Assembly: GCA_009733775.1 (NCBI GenBank)
Contig: WOGZ01000400.1
Coordinates: 1-27,605, forward strand
DNA from: Alectoria sarmentosa
Lineage: Eukaryota > Ascomycota > Lecanoromycetes > Lecanorales > Parmeliaceae
DNA: 27,605 nucleotides
Direction of reading: 5' to 3'
Shown: in pieces, positions 19,781 to 27,605 of the stretch
Layout: every line of letters begins with the position of its first letter
How positions within the stretch are numbered: position 1 is the stretch's first letter
Notes under the pieces: generated by a model
Told to the model about the DNA's origin: nothing
Database searches by the model: none
The model's input: the letters and a program-made list of their open reading frames with translations, nothing else
Position numbers and translations under genes: made by a program

Positions 19781-20550
19781 TAAAAGAATTTATTAAAATT
19801 AAAACTTAATAAAATTAAATGCATTTTGTTTATCAAAATTTAATCAAATCGCTTAATGATTTTATTTATTTCGAAATTATTTATAATAATGAATTCTTAT
19901 TTAATGCTCGTTTAAACGAAACATTTCAAAAAGATTTTATTAATATATTCGTTTTTATTATCAAAACGAATACGATAAATTCAATAATCGCGAAATTTTA
20001 AATAAATTTTAAAACGCAAAAATATAATGAAGATCTCACTTTTATAACGAATATAATAAATTTTAAAATAACAAATGAAATCGTTTTTAAACGTTATAAA
20101 ATATTTATAATTATTAAAATTAATAAAAATCAAAAATTTAATAAAATCGTTATAAATAAATTCGTTTAATAAAATTTCGAGGGTTATAAACGAATTATAA
20201 AAAATAATCTTTTAATGATTTATCATATAACATTCGCAAATGTATTTTTCGATAATATTTTTAAAAAGAATTCACATTTATAACAATATTAAAAAACTTA
20301 TTAAGATTTTATCAATTTAAATAATTTATATAAATATATTATAATTAATAAATCGAATTTGAAAAAATATTATAAACGATCAAAGCATTATTATCTTTTC
20401 AAAATTCAAAAAAAATAAATCGCGATTTCGCGTATCGATTAATATGATATTATTTTAAATTAAAACATAATTTTTTTTATAAAAGACGATTTTAATATCA
20501 ACATTTAAGAGCTTTTCAATTGATAAAAGATTAACGTTTGTATTAAATAT
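19781..20550 (-). pseudogene. A2 integrase remnant
   Basis: Reverse complement of the A1 segment at 2-760. The catalytic Glu of the VERFN box is Lys here (minus-strand IKRFD, near 19845-19857), a G-to-A change. The plus-strand ORF at 19819-20001 is antisense to it. Confidence 0.82.
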
Positions 20551-21036
20551 GTGCAAAACATTAAAAATCGTTAAAATAACGCGTTTATTATTAATATTAC
20601 AATCAAGATTAATGATATCATAAATAAAAAATTAAATTTTGACGTTTTTAATATCTTTAATAAATCAAGATTAAATTTTAATATAAATAATGAATATCGA
20701 ACGATCGATAAAAAAATAACGAGTGCAATTAAAGTTTATTATAATTCAAATATCAAGATTTATAAAATTGATAAATGATAAACGTTTATTTCAATTCGGA
20801 TTTATTATTAAATTAATAAAATCGTTATTTTGATTTGTTTAATTAATTATATTTAAAATGTTAAAATCATTTAAAATGAGATTCAAATAACTTTAATCAT
20901 TCAATTCGTTCAAAAATGTTATATAAATATAAAAATAATCATTTTTTATTAAAACATACGTCATATTAACGTTGAAATAACGCTTTTTCGATGCGTTTAT
21001 ATTTAACATTTAAAACATTAATGTTTATATAAATAA
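20551..21036 (-). pseudogene. A2 aspartic protease and gag-pro junction remnant
   Basis: The minus strand reads a basic stretch INKKRKRRRKS near 21080-21050, then an extended frame, then a decayed protease box INFNCTRYFFIDRSIF. In the copia protease the same place carries a D-S-G motif followed by C/A-T-x-H and a D/xRS-F segment. Asp and Gly appear as Asn, which fits transitions. Further on it reads INLDC and LTIFNVLHIFNTNVN, leading into the block that opens A1. Protease would mature the polyprotein. Confidence 0.78.
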
Positions 21037-22487
21037 CATCGATTTACGTCTTCTTTTTCTTTTTTTATTTATTTATAAACTTTTTAAACTTCAAATAAAA
21101 GAATTGGCTTAACATTTAACAAAAAAATGTTTAAATTTGCGATTAACGATATTATAAAAAACATAAATTTCGCGATTAATGAAATCAACGTCATCGAAAT
21201 CGTTTTTAATGAATTATTTATTTTTATTATTATGATAAACGAGTATAATAATATCATCTTCTTTAATTATAAACATATAACGTTTTTCATTTATAACATC
21301 ATAAATAATCAAATCGAATTTGATTATTTTCGAATTATAAAACATATAAATTTAAATATAAATTATTATAAAGATATCGTAAATTTTATCGAATTTCATA
21401 AAAAAGAATTAAATGAAATAAAATTTCAAAAAAATAATGAATCGTTTAAATTAACGATTTCGACGTTAATTTTACAAAAATTCTTTTTGTATTAATAAAT
21501 GTTTTTTTCAAAATTGATATTAATGTTATGCAATTGACACACAAATTCGATATAAAATTAAAAATTCATAAATTTATAATAAATATTAATAACGTTCAAT
21601 ATAACTTAAAAATTCTCGTTATGTTTTTTAATAAATTAATGATCAATATAATCGAAACGTTAACGAATAATCATATAAATTTTAAATTTAATGATATCAA
21701 AAAAGAATTAAAAATTATTTAACATCAATCAATCGTTAATATCTTCGCTTCATTTAATATATTTGATAATAAATTTCAAAATAACAATAAAAATCAAAGA
21801 AAAGCTATTTTTATTATTCATAAAAACATTTTCAACGACATTTTAAACGTTGAATTTAATTAACGATATCGAGAAAAATAAATGAAAAAATATAAAGAAT
21901 TAATAATAATAACGAGAATAACGAAGAAGAGGTTTTTATCACGATTAAAAACGAATCGAAAATATTGATTTAAAAATTTCGTTTTGAAAAAATGTCGAAA
22001 TAAATGAATCTAATAACGATTAAAAAAACGATTCGAACGTTTTAAAAAAAATTAATAAATAAGATCGTTTATTTTTAACGCATAAATCAAAGATTTTGAT
22101 ATTATTTAAAACGTCAAATAACTTTTCATTAATTTTAAAATCATTATCGCACGACGATAATGTAAAAAAAATGAAATAAATGTTTTATCAATTTTCGTTA
22201 AAGTCATTTAGATTTTTATCGATATCAATTAATTATTATTATTATGTTTTAAGATTTTATAATAACAATGAAAAGTGCTTATACGAAAATTGACGATAAA
22301 TTTAAATAATAATATTATAATAAAATGATTTTAATGATATAAAGAATTTGATTTTAAATTTGATAATAAAGATTGAATTTGATTAGGATTATATTAAATA
22401 TAATTATAAACGTGCAAACCTTTTTAAAGAATTCGTATTCTTTTTATATTATTCAATTAAAAATTCGAATTCAAAATATTCGCTTCG
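21037..22487 (-). pseudogene. A2 gag remnant (direct copy of the C gag region)
   Basis: By position this is gag on the minus strand, upstream of protease. The minus strand of 21127-21330 reads DLIIYDVINEKRYMFIIKEDD and FDDVDFINREIYVFYNIV with few stops, and C preserves DLIIHDAINEKRRIFIIK in the same frame. The plus strand of this DNA is also open for 122 codons (21127-21495), and another plus frame runs for 64 codons (21528-21722), so coding strand is not proven by openness alone. Context favours minus. No zinc knuckle could be placed. Confidence 0.55.
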
Positions 22488-22612
22488 TGTGGAAATATGA
22501 TATAGAACACTTAATTGTATTACTTTAAAAGTGCTACGAAGGAAAGTGCGATCTATGCTATGGGCGCATACGCCCGTGTTATGTGACCTATCACGTGACC
22601 TAAATTTCGACA
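22488..22612 (-). repeat. A3 3' LTR (125 bp)
   Basis: Minus-strand TGTCGAAATTTAGG...CATATTTCCACA. It has the A-type hairpin GGGCG-CATA-CGCCC with a perfect five-base stem on the plus strand, and one CACGTG box. Left flank CTTCG (22483-22487) is the predicted target duplication. Confidence 0.92.
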
Positions 22613-22621
22613 CTCTCCTTC
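22613..22621 (-). promoter_or_regulatory. A3 polypurine tract
   Basis: Minus-strand GAAGGAGAG abuts the 3' LTR, as in A1 and B1. Confidence 0.85.
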
Positions 22622-23790
22622 GCACGCATACTCTTAAAAAAAAAAAAACGAACGCCGAATAAATAAAATAAATCGAGCGTCGGGTAATTACAATGAGCCT
22701 AGCGCCGAATAATTAATGTAAAATCATTTTTATGTATCTCTCTTACCTTTTATGCGTCTCATAAAAATTCGAATTTCAAATACGAAATTTGAAATTCGCG
22801 ATGTTCAAAATCGAATAAAAACAATGAAAATCCGAAAAAGAAAATGATTATTTCTTTCATAAATCACCTTTACCTCATAAATCACTCTTATTTTTTATAC
22901 ATTACTTCCCCCCTCTCATAAATATTCGAATTTCAAAAAACGAGATTCGAAATTCGCGATATTTAAAGCCGGATAAAAAAAATGAAAATCGAAAATCTGA
23001 AAACGATTATGTTCTTTTGAACATATTCGTTACGATGTTACATAAAAAAAAATTCACTTTTTGACGAAAAATCGTTTTCTGACAAATTTATTTTCAATTT
23101 ATTTAATATATATCAAAAATCGAGCGATATATAATCGATGAATATATGTGAAAATAAATTTTTCGATTGAACGAAATGTTTCGAATTGTATATGCATATG
23201 CATGTTTATATGCGATCGATTATAAGACCCGTAAAAGTCGTTTTAAAATATTGATGTATAATAATAATAACTAATAACGTATATGCGAAAGATATATAAT
23301 AACGATGTTTATAATGTTAATAATAACAATAACGTTTAAAAACATAAATATAATAATTTTAAGAATATAAATATGATAATCTTAAAAGATATGAATATGA
23401 TAACCTTGATAAAAATATTTAAGACGATTGACGAAAAGACGACGATAACGATCTTTTAAATAACGTCGTAAATTCCAAATTTGAACCGAATATAAATATA
23501 AATGTTTTGAAAAAAGATTCGCAAAGTTTATAAATATAATTATAATAACGATAAATCAATTTTTGATATAATGATAATATAAGGAAGTTTTGATATATTA
23601 AAATTAATATTGAGATTTTGCGGATAATTTCGATCTCGATCGATCATTTGATCGATTATTCGAAATGTGAAAATTAACAAAATCGCTTTTTTAAAGCTGC
23701 GGGCGTTGAATAATGATAACGATTTAAACGTTTTTTTTCAAATAATGATTCAAATAATTTTAAATGAATGATATAAAATTATTTTCATTT
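22622..23790 (-). other. A3 complete 3' noncoding tail
   Basis: About 1.17 kb between the PPT and RNase H, uninterrupted. Plus-strand order: a short CGCCGAATAA repeat zone (22650-22715), two copies of the ATTCGAATTTCAAA...GAAATTCGCGAT unit (22761-22835 and 22919-22990) separated by a pyrimidine-rich CACCTTTACC...CCCCCCTCTC stretch, the GACGAAAAATCGTTTTCTGAC motif split by B1 in A1, then the arm homologous to the other tails. Confidence 0.82.
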
Positions 23791-24310
23791 TAAAAACATC
23801 GCGAAAAATAATAAATTTATCGAGATATAAGATTTTGATAAAATCATTAATCATTTATTTATTAATAAAAACATATTAAATATTTATAACATTATTATTG
23901 ATTTTTTCGCGTATAAAATAATGAACGATATTAATGTATTTAATATGAATATAAAATTAAATATTCTTTATAAAAACGATTACGTTTTGATTGTTTTCAA
24001 AAATCACGATAACCTTAAGATTTAAATCGTTAAATCGTAAAAATTAATTAAAAAGATTTTTTAATCAAATACTTTTCTTAATAATTTGCGTTTAATCGAT
24101 ATATTTTATTTTATAAATAAATAATATTATAATAATTTAACGCTTATTTAATTAATTAATAACGTCATTATTTAAATTAAATAAATAATCGAAAATGAAT
24201 TTTCGAATTGAGTTTTCAATTTAATCAAAATTAATATAATCGAATAAATTTTTTAAAGAATTTTTATATACGAATTCGTAATGCATCGTGTTTTTAAAAT
24301 ATCGAAAAAT
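23791..24310 (-). pseudogene. A3 RNase H remnant
   Basis: Reverse complement of A1 2601-3111. The Asn-Gln-Ala-Ile block is near 24000 and the FIREK-like block near 23910. In-frame stops fall at the same kind of sites as in A1. Confidence 0.8.
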
Positions 24311-26110
24311 TCGAATAATCGCATTTTAATGCGTTGAAATAAAATTAATTAAATATCGATTAATTAAAAAAACAATATAAACGATATTGAAACGAATTTT
24401 CAATATAACGTATATGAAAAAGTTTATAACGAATTAATATTTTTTATAAAAAAATTTAAAAATTAAATAATTTTCTTCGACGAGCGTTAATTTGCGATTG
24501 ATTTCGAATAATATATTAATAAAAATGAAATTTCAACATTTGAAATAATTAAGAAAACGGATAATATACGCTTTTTATCTTAAACGAATAATGTTATTAT
24601 AACGATCCCTTTTAATGATCATGTTCAAATATAAAACATATAATCTTAAATCTAATATGTGAAATTTGACATTTAAGATATTTTTGATTTATTTGATAAC
24701 GACTTTATTGCGATTTATAATTAAAACATTATCGACGTAAAGCGTTATAATGATTTTTTTTTTGAAATTTATAAACACATTATCGTTCGATTCGATGAAA
24801 TTGAAATCGAATTTCTTTATATAAATCGAAAAATGTTAATATTAAATTTTAAAAAATCATTTTAAATCATAAAAAATCTTATTTAATTTATAAACCTTAA
24901 TATTATTTTTATCAAAATCTTCAAATTGTTACACATAAACGTTCTTCTAAATATTATTATAAAAAAAACGATTTTAACGTTTATTTATTTCACGTTTTAA
25001 TTTATAATCGTTATAAACGCAAAAATCGTTTTATAATTTATAAACTTTATTATTAACGCGAAAATATTATAATAATCACGATTTTTTTATTATTCGAATT
25101 TTCGAATAATTTAATATATTTTATAACAAATAATTTTCTTTTCGAGATTTCATTTTATAATATAAATTCAACGATTTTTAAAAACACAAATCTTTAAAGA
25201 CGTTTAAATAAAACATTAAATGTTATTATTTATAAAGGATTTATATTTATCTCGCATATCATTTTTTCAATTTATATAAATTAAATTATTAAAGATCGTT
25301 TATTCGTAAATTATAAATTCGAAAATATCAAATTTATTAACATAATCCGCAAAAAAGATAAAAATAACGAAAATTTTCGTTAAAAATTCAAATAATAAAT
25401 TACGAAGATTCGAAATAATGAGATCTTTATAATTATTAAATATCTTTTAAATAATTTTATATTCGAAATGTTTTCGCATAATTCTCATTTTAATAAATTT
25501 CAAAAATATCGACGAAAAGAAAACGATAATAAATTTAACAATTAATGTAACAAATTTGATAAATATTATAAATATACGCATTATAATAATAACAAAATAA
25601 AATTCTTAAAAACGATTAATGATTAACGATAAAATATTCATTGACGATAATTAATTTAATAATTTAATCGAAATTATAAGTTCAGCGTTTGATAATATAA
25701 TGATATATTATTTATTTAATATCTTTTTTATAACGAATATTAATATAAAAAAACATTAACGTTTATTTGAAAATTTATAAATTTCAATTTTCTTTTTGAA
25801 ATTCACGAAATGTGAACGTTTTTCGATAAAATGTATATCGTTAACGCGAATAATTTTCTTTTTGATTAAATTATAAAAATGAAAAATGAATTCGTTTTCG
25901 TAATTTAAAAAAATACATTTTTCATTTTTATTTATAATTTTTTTTTAAATATGTTTTAAAGCGTAAATGATAAAATTAATGATATGCAAAAAAAAAAAAA
26001 AAAAAATTTGCGATAATAAAAGATTTCGAAAAATGTAATAATGATTTTAATGTTAAAAAAACGCATCGTCAAATAATTGATTATAATCATTATTTTAAAT
26101 CAAAAAAATT
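24311..26110 (-). pseudogene. A3 reverse transcriptase and linker remnant
   Basis: Minus-strand YVDN at 24728-24739, the same state as A1: first Asp codon after C kept, second after T changed to Asn. Two runs of A or T, one of them an A run near 25988-26005, are likely frameshift sites. Confidence 0.83.
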
Positions 26111-26868
26111 TATTAAAATTAAAATTTAATAAAATTAAATGAATTTTATTCATTAAAATTTAATTAAATCGTTCGATGACTTTATTCATTTCGAAATTAT
26201 TTATAATAATGAATTTTTACTTGATGCTCGTTTAAATAAAACATTTAAAAAAGATTTTATTAATATATTCATTTTCATTATTAAAACGAATACGATTAAT
26301 TCAATAATCGCGAAATTTTAAATAAATTTTAAAACGTAAAAATATAATAAAGATTTCATTTTTATAATAAATATAATAAATCTCAAAATAATAAATGAAA
26401 TCGTTTTTGAAAATTATAAAATATTTATAATCGTTAAAATTAATGAAAATTAAAAATTTAATAAAATCATTATAAATAAATTCGTTCGATAAAATATTAA
26501 GCGCTATAAGCGAATTATAAAAAATAATCTTTTAACGATTTATAACATAACATTCGCAAATATATTTCTCGATAATATTTTTAAAAAAATTCACATTTAT
26601 AACAATATTAAAAATTTTATCAAAATTTTATTAATTTAAATGATTTATGCGAGCATATTATAATTGATAAATCGAATTCGAAAAAACATTATAAACGATC
26701 AAAACATTATTATCTTTTTATAAATTCAAAAAAAACAAATCGCGATTTCGCGTATCGATTAACATGATATTATTTTGAATTTTGAACATAATCTTTTTTA
26801 TAAAAAACGATTTTAATATCAACATTTAAAAATTAATTAATTAATAAAAAATTAACGTTTATATCGAG
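26111..26868 (-). pseudogene. A3 integrase remnant
   Basis: Aligns with A1 2-760 in reverse complement; A1 base 1 corresponds to about 26869. The catalytic Glu is kept in minus-strand VIERFN (Glu codon 26172-26174). Other catalytic positions are degraded. Confidence 0.82.
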
Positions 26869-27383
26869 CACGTGTAAAACATTAAAAATTATTAAAATAA
26901 TGCGTTTATCATTAACATTATAATCAAAATTAATAATATTATAAATAAAAAATTGAATTTTAACGTCTTTAATGTCTTTAATAAATTAAAATTAAATTTT
27001 AATATAAATAATGAATATCGAACGATCAATAAAGAAATAATGAATATAATTAAGATTTATTATAATTCGAATATCAAAATTCATAAAATTGACGAATAAT
27101 AAACGTTTATTTAAATTCAAATTCGTTATTAAATTAATAAAATCCTCGTTTTGATTTGTTTGATTAATTATATTCAAAATATTAAAATCATTTAACGTGA
27201 AATTCGAATAATTCTAATCGTTTAATTCGTCGAAAAATGTTATATAAATATAAAAATAATCGTTTTTTTTAAAGCATACGTTATATTAACGTTAAAATAA
27301 TCATTTTTTCTTGAAACGAAAACGTTAAATAACGCTTCTTCGATGCGTTTGCGTTTGATATTTGAAATATTAATATTTATATC
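26869..27383 (-). pseudogene. A3 protease remnant, with a 61-codon open stretch
   Basis: The open minus-strand stretch at 26992-27177 reads NKRLLFVNFMNFDIRIIIN and ends in a decayed protease box NYIHYFFIDRSIF. It matches A2 (CTRYFFIDRSIF) with transition differences. It is a surviving piece of the sense frame, not an independent gene. The upstream gag-pro junction is cut by the foreign sequence at 27384. Confidence 0.78.
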
Positions 27384-27605
27384 TTACGGGAACCCTATCG
27401 GATATAAATCGCGCTTTGACAAAAAGTTAAAAACGCGACAATAACAACAACGCGTCAACAATTAAAACTTTAATTAACAATTTGTCAACAATTTTCCAAC
27501 AATTTCCCAATAACAAATTGTTAATGTCAACAATCTATCAACAATGCGCTAACAATTTTTCAACATTTTGTCAACAATTTTTGATTTGTCAACAAATTGT
27601 TTTTA
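27384..27605. mobile_element. Unidentified little-mutated insertion with CAACAAT repeats, truncated by window
   Basis: The A3 alignment stops here and an unrelated sequence begins with TTACGGGAACCCTATCGGAT. From 27430 it is packed with the heptamer CAACAAT: six exact copies plus several variants such as TAACAAT and CAACAAA, often as GTCAACAATTTT. Many CpA remain, so it has not undergone the surrounding mutation. It resembles the subterminal repeat zone of a DNA transposon or MITE, or possibly a Helitron end, but the other end is not visible and the class cannot be set. Confidence 0.55.

Larger units (their letters stand above)
16979..22487 (-). mobile_element. Copia element A2, truncated at both ends
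   Basis: Minus-strand A-family element. It lacks its distal tail, PPT and 3' LTR (cut near 16979). Its gag is cut at 22487 by A3, whose 3' LTR starts at 22488 after CTTCG, the predicted duplication. Between these it aligns along its length with A1 (reverse complement) and A3 (direct). The gag segment continues into the copy of C. Confidence 0.88.
22488..27383 (-). mobile_element. Copia element A3, 3' LTR to gag-protease
   Basis: Minus-strand A-family element with a clear 3' LTR, PPT, complete tail, RNase H, RT, integrase and protease. It was inserted in the gag of A2. The 5' part is cut near 27384 by an unrelated sequence, at a point where A2 continues with AAATAACATCG. It is the best copy for the distal tail of the A family. 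Confidence 0.9.

Noticed and set aside
19819..20001. 60-codon plus-strand ORF
   Set aside because: Antisense to the A2 integrase core containing the degraded Glu box.
1..27605. Mitochondrial DNA or a naturally AT-rich genome such as Plasmodium
   Set aside because: Strong CpG excess, transition-only LTR differences and nested copia elements with little-mutated insertions fit RIP-like hypermutation of nuclear repeats better.

Overview
This window is repeat DNA from a eukaryotic genome, most likely a filamentous ascomycete. I see no intact host gene, tRNA, rRNA or CRISPR array. It consists of Ty1/copia LTR retrotransposons inserted into one another and then heavily mutated C to T on both strands, in the style of repeat-induced point mutation (RIP). 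Surviving cytosines sit mostly in CpG. In positions 61-180 I counted 12 C, 12 G and 7 CpG, where about 1.2 CpG are expected by chance. Catalytic residues are repeatedly lost by transitions, and stop codons fill every frame. The fungal assignment is inference from this mutation style plus the copia families.

Six copia copies in two related families (called A and B here) can be recognised from LTRs, primer binding sites (PBS), polypurine tracts (PPT), one target-site duplication (TSD) and degenerate protease, integrase, reverse transcriptase (RT) and RNase H motifs. A1 (+ strand) occupies 1-3803 and 11378-11925. It is interrupted by full-length B1 (- strand, 3804-11377) with paired 126-bp LTRs and the TSD GATTT. 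A1 itself appears to sit inside C (- strand, 11926-14827; an A-family 5' end with LTR, PBS, leader and gag). C sits inside B2 (+ strand, from 14828 to about 16790). This makes a four-level nest. The left halves of C and B2 lie outside the window.

On the right, A2 (- strand, about 16979-22487) is broken by A3 (- strand, 22488 to about 27383). A3 is in turn broken by an unidentified, little-mutated sequence that runs off the window. The leader of C carries a 690-bp, little-mutated inverted-repeat element (13594-14283) that looks like a MITE and is younger than the mutation wave.

The elements share an unusual architecture. Compact 113-126 bp LTRs carry CACGTG boxes and a hairpin. The primer site matches an internal part of initiator tRNA-Met, as in Drosophila copia. 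A long noncoding stretch (about 1.1-1.2 kb) with minisatellites lies between the RNase H end and the 3' LTR. Because elements are inserted tail to tail, these 3' regions form large inverted repeats at 3.3-4.9 kb and 16.0-17.4 kb. Most apparent ORFs are chance or antisense openings in AT-rich DNA. All coding remnants are pseudogenes.
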